Assembly (NCBI RefSeq): GCF_000471905.2
Contig: NW_006499207.1
Span: forward strand, 3,365,012-3,429,011
Origin: Amborella trichopoda
Taxonomy: Eukaryota; Streptophyta; Magnoliopsida; Amborellales; Amborellaceae
Reading direction: 5' to 3'
Length of the DNA stretch: 64,000 bases
How positions within the stretch are numbered: position 1 is the first letter of the stretch; the number at the start of each line of letters is the position of its first letter. This document shows positions 45,691 to 57,000 of this stretch, piece after piece. Position numbers and translations under genes: made by a program. The notes under the pieces were generated by a model. That model searched no databases, was not told the origin of the DNA, and was given only the letters and a program-made list of their open reading frames with translations.

Positions 45691-46139
45691 CATCCCAAAG
45701 GCTTTATTGAGAACCGCAAAGAACTCTCCCTTGAGATGAAGTGTACATATTACAAGCGGAAGGCATTATTGAGAAGCGAAAAGAAGAATTTGTGGAAATA
45801 AAAAAATACTAGTATAGATTTAAGCCAGCATTGAGACAATAGTTTAATATATTTGATATGTTATCAGGAGTATTGGTTAACACTAGGAGAACAACAATTA
45901 TAATTACTTAAGGTTCTTTGATGATAGTGGATACTTGACTATAGTCTTACATGTATGACATACCATCTGTGCGCTAGGATAATGCTAGGAATAATGAACT
46001 CAAAACAGCCTCGAGCCAATGATTTGAGAAGGATTTTGGACTGGTAAACAACAAAATGGGTGCTTTGGTATTTAAGAGACACTATTAATGATGCAATCAC
46101 ATTTAGCAAGGGCTCATGTGACCAAAAATGAGAGAGGAA

Positions 46140-46990
46140 GTGTAGGGATCTAGGCCATATTAAATGCATCGAGGATGAGGGTCAAAGGCTTAGTGAATGA
46201 TGACGAAGTCAACAAAAGGTGGAAAAATTATTTCAAAAAATTGTTATATGGTGAACACAATGGGAATAAAGAGCTAAGAAGAACTTTTGGCACTAATGAG
46301 GGCAGAGGTAATCGATATATACGCAAGATTTAGAAATCTGAAGTGAAAGAAACTCTGAGGAGGATGACGAAAGGAAAGATTATAGGACTAAATGGTATCC
46401 CGATAGAAGTTTGAAAGTTTATGGAGAAGATTGGCATATGTTGGCTGACAAGATGTTCAACAAGGTGGTGAGAATAAAGAAAATGTTGGACGAATGGTGG
46501 AAAAATATTGTGGTACCTATATACAAGAACAAAGGAGACCTATAGGATTGTGCAAACTATCGTGGGATCAAACTTATGAGCCATAGTATAACGTTGTGGG
46601 AGCGATTGATTGAGCAACGACACGTAAAATGAGTCTCAAAAAATAAATTCGAATTTATGCCAAGGAGGTTGATAATTGAGACCATTTCCTACTTAAGCAA
46701 CTGACTAAGAAGTTCATGAAGAAGGGAAAAGACCTTCACATGATCTTTATTAATTCAAAGAAAGCCTATGATAGGGTACTTACAGATTTAACTTGGTGGA
46801 TGTTGGACAAGAATGGAGTCGATAAATGCTATATTGACAAAATGAAAGGTACGTATGAGGGAGCACTAACTAGTGTGCAAACAACTCGAGGAGAGACAAG
46901 TGAATTTTCAATGATAATAGGCCTACATCAGAAGTCAGCAAGTTCCCAATTATCATGATAGAAGCAGGACAACTACCATATTTGTTTTTC
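46140..46990 (+). pseudogene. RTE-type LINE reverse transcriptase fragment
   Basis: Fragments in different frames read RLSVNDDEVNKRWKNYF, VVPIYKNKGD then CANYRGIKLMSHSITLWERL, and (46716-46958) MKKGKDLHMIFINSKKAYDRV with the first catalytic Asp replaced by an Asn-Ser (family: FIDLEKAYD). LTWWMLDKNGVDKCYIDKMK, ALTSVQTTRGETSEFSMIIG and LHQKSASS follow, where the family has LHQGSALSP. This is the RTE-clade reverse transcriptase fingers and palm, cut before the YADD box. Many stops occur. It lies antisense inside the methylthioribose kinase intron. Confidence 0.82.
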
Positions 46991-47569
46991 AGTTTGTGAA
47001 TGGACTTGTAAGTTGGATGTCGAGGCTCCAAGATATAGGAGCACTATCAAGCAAAGGCATCAAAAGAAGTAGTGTGGCACGAAGAGTCAATGGGTGAGAA
47101 GGTTATTATGTGCAAGCCCATAGAACTTTGTGACAATTGTGTGTAAAAAATGAATATTGAGGCATTTTAATGTATTTTCTATGTTCAATCAATCCAAACT
47201 CCAAAGACAAACCAAAGTATTTCAGATTTGGACAATTTGTTAAAACACATTAAGAAAACTAGAAAAATATCATTCAACATTCAAATTTAGTATTAGAATA
47301 ATAGTAGACTACTAGTACTAAGTACTAACACAATCATGTAGTCACAAACTCACAAATCACAATTCATAAATCATAAATTATAATCCAATTAATCCATACT
47401 CCATAGTCCAAAGCCCAACCCAAACACCATAGAAGATACTTCTTATTAACTCATCATTAAAATCAAATTCAAACTAAAAGGATGATGCTTGGATCAATTT
47501 GTTAAAACTTTGAATTAACTGAGAAATCTAATAAAATAGTAAAGATTTTTTTTTTTTGCATTCTAATAT

Positions 47570-47815
47570 GTAAAAGACAAAAAGGTTTAGGGCGCATAAA
47601 AAGCTAGCCCTCATCACCCCTCGCTTTCCCCCGTATTTATGGGGGAAAGTACAAAAATGCCCCTCCACGAGGAGCGTTTTGTCCCCTGAGCAGGCAGAGT
47701 TCTTGGGCGCTTGCCTAGGGCTAGGCACTAGTCCCTGGGCAAGCGCTTAGGGACCCAGTTCCCAAGAGGGCTGTAGCCCAAGCCCCCTTGGCCGCTAGGC
47801 AAGCCATTTTAACAT
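47570..47815. repeat. GC-rich mobile-looking block in the intron
   Basis: CTTGCCTAGGGCTAGGCACT, CTGGGCAAGCGCTTAGGG and CCGCTAGGCAAGCCATTTTA stand out against AT-rich flanks. The right edge, GCCATTTTAACATTGG, read in reverse gives CCAATGTTAAAATGGC, similar in style to hAT ends (compare 51270). A matching left end was not found. Confidence 0.4.
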
Positions 47816-48282
47816 TGGAGTCCATTGATGGTGTTGTTGTGGTAGGGAAAATTAATTTGAGGTTTCTTTACCATATTTATGCAATTTGTATAAAACCTAC
47901 AAAACTTGTAATTTCTCCCTTGATAGTAAATTCGTCCTTGCCCATTTTGGGTGAACCACATAAATTAAGTGTGAGCGTTTCCTTTGTGCTTGTGGTTATT
48001 GGATTTCTATTCCATTTCCTTTTGGTTCTCTTATTTTTCTCAATTTATTGCACAAATCATTGTTCTTGGGCTTCTAGTTTCCATGAAATCGGACTGCTGT
48101 TGATTGATAAGTCGCTTTTTGAAGTGCTAGGTTTGCTGTTGTGGGGTGCTCACCACATCGAGTAGGAATTAGGGTTGTCCAGGTTTGCTAACACGAACGA
48201 GGCCATGTTGCCATAGCATCTATACCTCAAATTTGAAGAAATGGAACCTAAATTGACCATCAATATGATGACTTCCATTTAC

Positions 48283-48497
48283 CTTATCATCTTGGCCCCA
48301 CCAAATCCAAGGGTATCATGAAACAATTCTTGCATATACTTTTGTTGCACTTGCTGCCGAAGCTCGGGTTTGCTATATATTTCAGCTGGATACGCGTCAC
48401 CACAACGATCCCAGTTTTCTTTCCAAAGGTCTATAAACTTGTCTTGAAAAAGGTTCCAAGTTTCTTTGATTGTTTTCAGAATCCACTTCTTGAATTC
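48283..48497 (-). CDS. MTK: 5-methylthioribose kinase, penultimate exon
   Basis: The acceptor GATGATGCAG (minus strand, to 48498) precedes an exon that translates EFKKWILKTIKETWNLFQDK, FIDLWKENWDRCGDAYPAEI, YSKPELRQQVQQKYMQELFH and DTLGFGGAKMIR, then donor GTAAAT. This matches the C-terminal helical part of plant methylthioribose kinase, a kinase-fold enzyme, by family knowledge. The ATP site, catalytic loop and substrate residues are on upstream exons, which I could not find between 48500 and 64000. They may lie beyond the window, in sequence lost at the N run, or be absent. It is continuous with the exon at 45096-45282 in phase and in protein sequence. Confidence 0.88.
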
Positions 48498-48662
48498 CTG
48501 CATCATCGCAATTATTTAAATGAAATGAGAATTCCAAGAAATTTTACTTGTGTAAATAAAGCACAAAACACAAATGAGCGCCACTCCTAAACTAAGAAAG
48601 CATTGAAATCTTCCGATAACCAAAAGAAGATATGGCAGTGCTTGTGGTGGTATCGTTGTGGT

Positions 48663-48718
<56 letters not shown>

Positions 48719-49255
48719 NNNNNNNNNNNNNNNNNNNNNNNNNNNNNNNNNNNNNNNNNNNNNNNNNNNNNNNNNNNNNNNNNNNNNNNNNNNNNNNNNN
48801 NNNNNNNNNNNNNNNNNNNNNNNNNNNNNNNNNNNNNNNNNNNNNNNNNNNNNNNNNNNNNNNNNNNNNNNNNNNNNNNNNNNNNNNNNNNNNNNNNNNN
48901 NNNNNNNNNNNNNNNNNNNNNNNNNNNNNNNNNNNNNNNNNNNNNNNNNNNNNNNNNNNNNNNNNNNNNNNNNNNNNNNNNNNNNNNNNNNNNNNNNNNN
49001 NNNNNNNNNNNNNNNNNNNNNNNNNNNNNNNNNNNNNNNNNNNNNNNNNNNNNNNNNNNNNNNNNNNNNNNNNNNNNNNNNNNNNNNNNNNNNNNNNNNN
49101 NNNNNNNNNNNNNNNNNNNNNNNNNNNNNNNNNNNNNNNNNNNNNNNNNNNNNNNNNNNNNNNNNNNNNNNNNNNNNNNNNNNNNNNNNNNNNNNNNNNN
49201 NNNNNNNNNNNNNNNNNNNNNNNNNNNNNNNNNNNNNNNNNNNNNNNNNNNNGGT

Positions 49256-49312
<57 letters not shown>

Positions 49313-49316
49313 TACA
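48663..49316. other. N-run assembly gap (48719-49252) flanked by duplicated (CT)n(CA)n microsatellite
   Basis: 534 Ns. The left flank is GGTGCTCT then (CT)n then ACACACACAC (48660-48718). The right flank begins again with GGTGCTCT, (CT)n and (CA)n (49253-49312). Both edges look like the same locus read twice. Frames running through the Ns mean nothing. Confidence 0.97.
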
Positions 49317-49506
49317 TATATACACACACTGTGTTGATCCTGGATGGGGGTGTACATTCATATGTTTTTGGTGGTCATACAGGACTACTGCAAACTTATC
49401 CACCCGCTATTACCCACATACAATAGAAAAGCAGCCACAATAGAAGTGCTCAACGGGTTTTTTTTTCATTTAAGTACACTGGTTATTTTCAAGATAAACA
49501 GCTACA

Positions 49507-50332
49507 ATGGATAATCTAGGTAGAAATGATAAAAGTATATGGACGGGTCTATGGGCACTTGACATCACATCAAAATCAAGCCACCAAATGCCGCTTAGAT
49601 TTAAGTTCATTGAAGACCTGACAGAGGTGATGAGTGCAGACCTGGATCTGTTGGAGGATGTTAAATGGATCTCACTGAATCCAAACCCCAAAACAGGCTG
49701 TCAACAAATGGCATGAACTCCTTTCCAATCTGGATCAGGCTGCCAAAGCTTCTCCACAATCTATGGAAACCAGAGCTATTGGACTACATTGTGGTATAAT
49801 ATCTATCGGAAAGCTTATTTTCAGTGGACAGCGCCAGAAAAAAGAGAAAACAACTAGACTGCGCAAGCTATGAGAGGAAGTTGCACCAGATTTGAAACTA
49901 CCCAAAGATGTGTGGGTTATACAAGATGACTGGTAAGCCCTTTCTTCAACAAAACCAGTATGAATATATATCTAAACCTTGCACACATTGTTAATTACTG
50001 GACCTCAACTCACTAAAATGCCCTCAGCTGAACTATTTGGATGTGGGTGAAGCCAAACTAAAGAAACCACGATTCAAACTTGCCATCAAGAATGGCTAGT
50101 AGTGGAAAAAAGGGGGAAAACATGCAAGTCAAGGAAAGGTGCGAAGTTTGCAGCCCTAACGGCTCATCTACGTCAACCCATCAAGAGCAGATACATAATC
50201 GTCAATGAAGAGAACTTGATGCAAGTTGGTGGAATGATGGAGAAAACCAGGCCAACAAAGAAAAACACAACCAAAAGCTTTCCGCCATTAGGACATCGAA
50301 GTCAAGGATGGAAGTTTGCCAGATTACAATAA
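49507..50332 (+). other. Unrecognised coding-like block
   Basis: 49507-49716 reads MDNLGRNDKSIWTGLWALDI, then QMPLRFKFIEDLTEVMSADL and LLEDVKWISLNPNPKTG. A one-base shift continues VNKWHELLSNLDQAAKAS, METRAIGLHCGIISIGKLIF and APDLKLPKDVWVIQDDW, with one stop, to about 49933. A third open piece is 50102-50332. The residue composition looks protein-like over about 140 codons, but I recognise no domain. GTAAGC after the last codon resembles a splice donor, yet joining to the CAG near 50028 gives a stop. It is probably a decayed mobile-element or gene fragment. Confidence 0.3.
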
Positions 50333-50343
50333 GCTTTTATAGG

Positions 50344-50500
50344 ATTTCTTGAAGCTGAAAGAGCAGGAATATTTGGGGAAAATATTTTATTTGATGAAAA
50401 CAGTTGGGACAATAAGGTATTAGAGAATTTCTTGAAGCTAGAAAAGCGGGATATTTGGGGAAAATATTTTATTTGATGAAAACATTTGGGAAAAATATTG
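50344..50500. repeat. 83-bp tandem duplication
   Basis: ATTTCTTGAAGCT with GATATTTGGGGAAAATATTT and TATTTGATGAAAACA occurs at 50344 and again at 50427 with few changes. Confidence 0.88.
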
Positions 50501-51261
50501 CCAAGCAATAACAAAACAGTCTCACAGAGAAAATAATTGCTGGAAAAGTTCAAACCTCTTCATTAGGTAAGCATAGATATAAATGTGATCTAAACATTCC
50601 ATTGGGGGGAAAAAAAGTCGATTCAAGGCTGCTAATCCTGATGGATAATGACTAAAAAAGGTCAATCTCACCTTTAAATTTGGATCATGGTGCCCAACAC
50701 TCCCAAAATTCAAATACTCAAGGGCTCTATCCACAAAAAATGTGAAAGAGATCCTAACTTGGAGAGGGAAAATAGAATTCAAACCTGGAATGAAGGAGCT
50801 CCACAACGAAATAGCATTCAAAATATGCGGTACTACATGTAGCATCACATAACATGCTACAAGCAGCAACACAAAGGTGCTACCAATTAACAAATTTATA
50901 AGATACTACCACATAACAACCACAAATTCCCCTGGGCAGTATCTTAAAGAAACTGAATGTGAGGAGTATGAGATGTGGGAAATCCTCAATAACAAGATCA
51001 AAGAAAAGGGAATAAGCATAAAAACTTCACTCAAGAATAAAGATTTCATTAGAATAATGTATCGCATGCAACATTCGTTTCTAAAGGCTATGAGGATGTT
51101 CATAACTTTCCATCCTAATACATTAACATAACTACTTCTAGATAACTGTTAAGCATGCACTCCACCATATCTATCTTTTTCATATTTATACAAGGGTAAC
51201 TCAGTAAAAACCCCATTATGGTCAAAATTAAAAACGGATATAAAATCATGGAACATATGGT
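50501..51261. other. No supported gene
   Basis: ORFs on both strands (50522-50893 minus, 50877-51131 plus) overlap and match nothing known. No repeat structure is visible. Confidence 0.4.
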
Positions 51262-52086
51262 ATGAGCACTAGTGTTCTAAAATGCAGCCGCATCAGGCGT
51301 TATGCACTGGCAGTGCATAGCAAATGCCTGTATATGTGCTCTGGGGAGATGCGCCCGCATATGCGCCGTATCTCTCCACATATGCGGCTGCATCCCACAT
51401 TGGGCGCATAATCTCTCATATGAGGCCAATTTTACAAAATGAACCCCTCGGACAGGGGTAGTTAGGAATTTTGACCCCCAAAAAAGGAGGGAAAGGGTTT
51501 GGGGGGTTATTATACTCCAAACATCAACTTTCAGCCACATCCGTGGCTTTTTTTTGGATTGCATTAATAAAAAAAGTTTTGGCGGAAGTGAAGTTCTTCG
51601 ATTTGTATATTGGTTGATTCATATTTGTTGATTTGTATCTTTTGGGTGTTAATTTGAGGAAGTTTAGGCGAAAATGTGACAACAAATCGAGGGTGTTGTA
51701 TTGACTCTTCTTGAGCTTGACTTTTGAACTCTTTAATCTTCATAGACTTTTAGTTTGTAGTATTTTATAATTTTAAAGTTTGTGGTTGCAAATTTGTGCT
51801 TATGGTTGTTGATTGTTGAATGTTTTATGAAGCTAGTTTCAAGTATATAGTTTCTATCAAGGGATAGTAGATACAGAATCTCCAACAGCTAATACTTTTA
51901 GAGTAAATAAATAAACTAAATATCTACTATCACATATATCACCTCCATATTTTTTCGATGCATTAACCTATTTTTTTGGATTTTTTAGACTTTTTTATAT
52001 TTATTGATTGCATCGCAGCTATGCACTTGCATCAGCCCCCCCAGTACATACAGCTGCATCTCGCATTTTAAAACACTGATGAGTAC
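51262..52086. mobile_element. Non-autonomous hAT element with 8-bp target duplication
   Basis: The element proper is 51270-52078. Its ends are TAGTGTTCTAAAATGC and, reversed, CAGTGTTTTAAAATGC (14 of 16 identical). The flanks are ATGAGCAC (51262-51269) and ATGAGTAC (52079-52086), an 8-bp duplication with one change. CAGTG-type ends and 8-bp duplications define the hAT superfamily. Subterminal GCAGCCGCAT, GCGGCTGCATC and GCAGCTGCATC-like motifs repeat near both ends, as in other hATs where they bind transposase. No transposase ORF lies within the 809 bases. Confidence 0.85.
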
Positions 52087-54410
52087 TACTTCATGTTAAT
52101 TGTCCTTGATTTTAAATGAAGAAAACATACACACTATTTGGCAAACTAGGAGTTTGACGGTGAGCATGATTGACTTGAATTAAGATATGTTTGGTTTGAC
52201 TCATTAGAGAGATGAATAAAACTAAGTTCCTCCTATAAATTAAATCTTCCAAAAAGTATAAAAATTTGGAACAACTAAGAATGTACAAAGATTTGATAAC
52301 TTCCAAGAGATAAGAGGGAAAGAAAAGCAAATTGACCAATTCAAAAGAACACAAAATATTCAATGGATAATGCATATTACACTATACAATGCACAATCCA
52401 TAAATTATATGGATTATGCAACTCAATTAAAGCATTGAGATATGCCGATCTAAATTTCTAGTTCAACAAGTAAGATATCTATAGTAAGGCCTTGAACAGG
52501 AAATTTTTTCAAATGCGGATCCAGATAATAGTCATGTTGACCTATCAGTATCAAAATGCACCTATCTTGGATGCCTAGGGAGGCAACCCTCGGTGGGGCC
52601 CCTCTAGGCTATTGAGGCAGGAGTCTAGTGCATAGGCCAAGGAGCCCGCTTGGATGCTTTGGATGCATATGAGTGTGTGCATCTCGTATTGTAGGGCAGA
52701 GAGAGGGAGAGGAAGATTATGTAACATAAATGTGTTGTGTGATCAAGATTCCAAAAATGAAAAATAGAGATCCTCCAAAGATCCCTATTCCCTAAATGCT
52801 GGAGCACGTTTCTGAAGCAAGATAGCCACCAAGGTTGGGAGATCCCAACCAGTTCAGTGATTCCATGTCTAGCATATCCAATTAAATCTTGTGATGTGCA
52901 AAGATTACGAATAACTAAAGAATTTCCACACCCAGTGAGCAAGAAAAGAATCCAAATGTCTTTAGTGCCACTTTCATTTAAGAAAACCTACGTAATCTTT
53001 ACTAAATAATTACCAAACTAGATAGAGGAAATCCATAACCCCTTTCAGACTGACTAGTAAAATTTGACAGGTCTCCCGACTCGAGGAGAATACAAGTTTC
53101 TAGAATTCTGAAATTTCTCAAACCATCCCCTTCATGTACACAAGAGAATGTGAAATTACTCATTTCAGCAACCTAATCATTGAAGGTGAAATTGAGAAGT
53201 TGTGAAAATCCCATAAGAACAAGTACTGTTGAAAGTGCACAGGATAGTGGGCGGCAATGAAAATACCCTTGAGGTCTACAACAAGCATGTATACATTTCA
53301 ATGTGTAGAGTTTTCTAAAATAGTAAAATCAAATAAACTAAAACAACATTAGAAGTCCAAATAAGATGGCAAAAATATATAAAACATTGATTTAAAAATA
53401 TTGACTTGTAGCTGGAGACATTTTAGATTAACCCAAAAAAGAAATATGAAAATAGGGCATATGACAAGAATCATTTCTTTATTCCTATTTGGACATATAT
53501 TCCCGTAACTAAAGGCACTTAGCATTTCCTCAAGAGCTTGGTTACCAATTTATTTTACTTGTACATGAAAGTATATCATATAATCATATTTAGATGCTTC
53601 CTTATTTAAAGAGAGAAACAATTCTAGAACATCTTTACATAAATACTTTTTTTTTTGAGAATTTCATCTTTACATAAATATTCCAAATTTGTCAATGAAA
53701 ATTTAAAAGAGCTCCTTCCATCGTTCTAATTAGGAGTGCAAATGGTCCGGGCTAGGCATCGGGCTTGTGGGCCGGGCACGTTATCGACCGTTCGGGCTAT
53801 ACTCAGGGCCTTCGGGCAGTGTCTCGGCCGATTCGCTAAGGCCTATTTTTATTTCAGGTTGGGTAAGGTCTGGCAGAATAGGCCAGTGGCTAGCCCAAAC
53901 CCTAGCCTCTTTAACCTCCTCTTTTCTTTCAACCTAAAACCAAATCTCTCGCTCTAGCCCTCTTAAACCGCCTCTTTTCTTGTCATCTGAAAACCTATTC
54001 TCTCTGCAAAACCCATTCTCTCTGCAAAACCTAATCACTCTCTCTATGGGTGTGCTCAAAACCCCATCTCTCTCTTTGTGAAACCAATCTCTCTCCCTCT
54101 CTCTCCTTTCATTTTCACGTAGGGGAAAGAAGTTCACATTGTTCTCTTCAATCTCCAAGCCATTGGAGCTTGCACTAGCCAATCTCTAGGACTTTCTCCT
54201 TTCCACCATTACAAGAGAGCGAAGTCAAGCCCTCTCACTGTTGACAGGGAGGGTAGGACTGAGGGCTCATGACGTGATCTTTGTGGGCTTTATTTGTGCT
54301 TCTTGTAGGTCAAGCATGGCTAAGATAGGCATGTAGCTTTTCAAAAGCATGACAGAGAAACACTCTAATCTCCAAACCTATATAGACACTACACTAGTAC
54401 TGTTAACGTT
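52087..54410. other. No supported gene; GC-rich repeat-like patches
   Basis: At 52555-52670 a GC-rich stretch (GGATGCCTAGGGAGGCAACC, CCTCTAGGCTATTGAGGCAG) resembles the block at 47570. At 53730-53920 GGTCCGGGCTAGGCATCGGG and GGGCCGGGCACG have the wording of a common plant short repeat. A CT-rich stretch follows (54000-54110). The ORF 52625-52942 (minus) matches nothing I recognise. Confidence 0.4.
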
Positions 54411-54686
54411 TTAGGGAAAGCCACATCCAGTAAGTGAAGAAGCCACAATGAAATTCTTTAAAGTGATGTTGAGTGCTATTTTCTTTTTTGAGATGTATGC
54501 TAGAGCAGAGAGGTGAACAAGCTTCGGCATAAGAAAGTTAATGTGCACAATAGGCTTAACTATTGATCCATGGAGGTAGGGCTCAGAGAAATGGTTAACT
54601 TTCTCTGCAAGTGTGTGGAGAAGAAAACTAGAGAGAGAAACTAGGGACCTTTGGAGAAAATTCAAGAAAATTGATTTTTAGAGAAA

Positions 54687-55644
54687 TCAATTACATTTAT
54701 GGCATTGCACATTAGAGAAATCATTAGGTGCATATGGTTGTTCTCTCATTCCTTGGATTATAATTCCCATAATTCCACTTAAATGTATATGGTGGTGGTG
54801 GCATGAAATAACTACCCACTTTGGCCTTGCCTTTCCCCTTTGACCTATTCCATTTACCCTTTCCTTTTTTCTTTTTTCTTTTTCCTTTTTATTATTGTTA
54901 CCATCCTTATTTTGATGATTAGGAGCATTCCCACATACATTCACATGCAAACCATGAAAAAGGAAAGAAGAAGAGGAAGGGTTTGTGTTTACCATATAGA
55001 CCATTGTCTTAGGTCCATGCATGTTCACAGTCCAGCACTCCTCCTCGGCTTCAAGGAAGAATGTGAGACTGTCAAGAGTCAAGGAGGTGCCACAAGCCAC
55101 TAGGTTGGCTGTAAAATTCTCCCATGAAGGGGAGAAAGTGGTCAAGAAGAGGGTCACTTGAGTTGGCATATCAAATATCATGCTGGCCAACTCAATGTCC
55201 TTCACCATATGGCGGAAATTTCTCACATGATCACAAATTTTCAAGGGATCAGGCAGCCAGCAATCGATGAGCTTCTTCATGCTCATCACCTTGTGAGAAA
55301 AAGATGGAGTATCAAAGGCTTTCTTCATCCTTTTTAATGATTTCTTTGGCTGTCCTACACTCTTCATACTCTCTTGCACAAGTGTAGGACATTGTGGCTA
55401 GGAGCACATTTTGAGCACTTTGATTTTTCGTGCTCCATGTCTCATAGGCATCATGTGTGGCATGGGCAGCATTAGATCTAGGCACACTTGGAGGGTCTTG
55501 AGTGATCATGGGGATGAGACCCCCCTCATGGAGTACATTGTCCACTTTCCTCATCCATTCAAGGAAGTTTGACCCATTGAACTTCTCTTCTTTGATCAAT
55601 TCGGTGACTATCAATTTGGTGGCCATGTGCGCACATTTGAGCAA
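54687..55644 (-). pseudogene. Copia gag (UBN2-type), truncated at the zinc knuckle
   Basis: The first frame (55644-55312) has KEEKFNGSNFLEWMRKVDNV, LIPMITQDPP, DAYETWSTKNQSAQNVLLAT and REYEECRTAKEI, the N-terminal half of plant Copia gag. After a frameshift the second frame (55379-54687) carries MKKLIDCWLPDPLKICDHVR, NFRHMVKDIELASMIFDMPT, LTTFSPSWENFTANLVACG and LTLDSLTFFLEAEEE, then a Lys-rich, then His-rich tail. It ends QCHKCN and stop, exactly at the first two cysteines of the CCHC knuckle (family: CxxCx4Hx4C). Gag would package the RNA into particles. The frameshift and lost knuckle make it a pseudogene. Confidence 0.85.
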
Positions 55645-55702
55645 TGTCCTAATACAATCTACGACTCAAAAAAATCCTCAAAGGAGCTCTCTTAGAGTTT
55701 TG

Positions 55703-55716
55703 TGGCTCTGATGCCA
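55703..55716 (-). other. Copia primer-binding site
   Basis: The minus strand reads TGGCATCAGAGCCA. The usual initiator-tRNA-Met primer site of Copia elements is TGGTATCAGAGC, so there is one transition. It lies 58 bases before the start of the gag frame. Confidence 0.75.
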
Positions 55717-56942
55717 CTAGGGAGTGTATAAGAAACCAAGTCTCTTGCAATGGGCTAAAATGTAGAAAGGAACTAGCCAATATAACTTTAAAATTTCTTC
55801 AATACACTTGAATTACGACTTCCAAAATGAAATTACAGCTAGTCATTTTAACTATAGTGATTTAATGACTTCAAAATACACTAAAAAAGAGAGGTTACAA
55901 CTCTATTGGGGTCCCTTATACATGAACAAGAATAGACATAAAGAGAGATATCATCAAACTACATATAAATAGTATATTATTGAAAATTCAGCACCACTTA
56001 AACTTACAAAGCAAAATTATACGTCAATGGACACTTGAAAACATATCGCAACATGATCTCCATTACATTAACATACAATTGCTCAAGTATAAAGTGCATC
56101 ATGACCATGTGAAGCCAATCGGAGTTCTCAGACGCCCGGTTTATGTCATTGGATCTTAGCAATGTGCCAATGCGTGACATGTGATGGCATATCACAAATC
56201 TGAACTAGTTCATCATCTGATAAAGTGGGAAGCCTAGCCTCCATTGATACACACTTCAAATATGGAAGGATTTGCAGATATTTAAAGATCGAAAACAAGT
56301 GGAAAATACGTGGGAGTAATCCAGCTCTTTAAAAGCAAAACCGGTTCGTTTGTTCACAAAGTGGTTCACAAAATATCGGTATAGTCCCTCTTTGTAAAAT
56401 CAACAATTTAAGAAAACTAGAAGGTGATCTAAGTGACTGATATGAACATGAAAAACTCAGAGAAATATCAGCCAAAAATACTCTAAAAACCAAGGGAAAA
56501 AGCTCATGGAAAACTATCTCAAATTGTGCATGGATGAAACCTTAAACCACATGGATCAAGTGAAATCAATGAAGATTCAAGGAAGCAAAGATCTAAACAT
56601 CAAAGGGGGAAGAAAAGTTATTGTAATCGAGAATGCACAACAAAGGGAAAGTAAGAAAATCAATGAAAATTAAAAGACCTTACTCATTTAAAGAAGACTT
56701 GAAGACTAAATCATCCAAAGTATGAAGTTTGAGATTTGGATCGCCATTAATTGAGTAGTATGAGACCTTCAAATGAGCTCTTCTCTGTCATAATATGCAA
56801 AAGCTTTTTAGAGAGAGAATGGAAGAAGATGAAGGCTTTGGGCGTGCCAACCAAAAAGAGAGTGAAGAGAGAGGGGCATGCCACTTTTGGAAGAAAAACT
56901 TGTGATCTGAACTCATATGAGAGAAAAAATGACTCAAGGGAG

Positions 56943-56951
56943 TATTTATAG
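56943..56951 (-). promoter_or_regulatory. TATA box upstream of the Copia gag
   Basis: The minus strand reads CTATAAATACTCCC, followed by GA/CT-rich likely leader sequence. It lies about 1.2 kb before the primer site, so it fits either a long LTR or an unrelated promoter. Confidence 0.4.
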
Positions 56952-57000
56952 CTTTTCAAACCTCAAATATGGAGATGTTTCTAGATGATGAATCTCGACC

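Larger units (their letters stand above)
45283..48282 (-). other. 3.0-kb intron of methylthioribose kinase, filled with repeats
   Basis: On the minus strand the donor is AAG/GTAAAT (exon ends 48283) and the acceptor is CTCTAG/GAGG (exon starts 45282). The intron contains an antisense RTE LINE fragment (46140-46990), a similar sequence pair at 45545-45690 and 47805-47950, a GC-rich mobile-looking block (47570-47815) and AT-rich filler. Both splice sites are canonical. This would be a long intron by usual plant standards, and its length comes largely from insertions. Confidence 0.75.
54411..57000 (-). mobile_element. Copia element fragment: LTR promoter, primer site, gag
   Basis: Read on the minus strand: TATA box (56951-56943), LTR/leader DNA, methionine-tRNA-type primer site (55716-55703), gag in two frames (55644-54687), then non-gag sequence. 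No protease, integrase or reverse transcriptase follows, so pol is lost. The outer end of the LTR was not found and may lie above 57000. Confidence 0.72.

Noticed and set aside
48587..49443. Five ORFs of 233-264 codons
   Set aside because: They are kept open by the run of Ns and flanking CT/CA microsatellites.
52625..52942. 105-codon minus-strand ORF as a possible upstream methylthioribose kinase exon
   Set aside because: Its residues do not match the kinase family, and no flanking splice sites give a matching frame.
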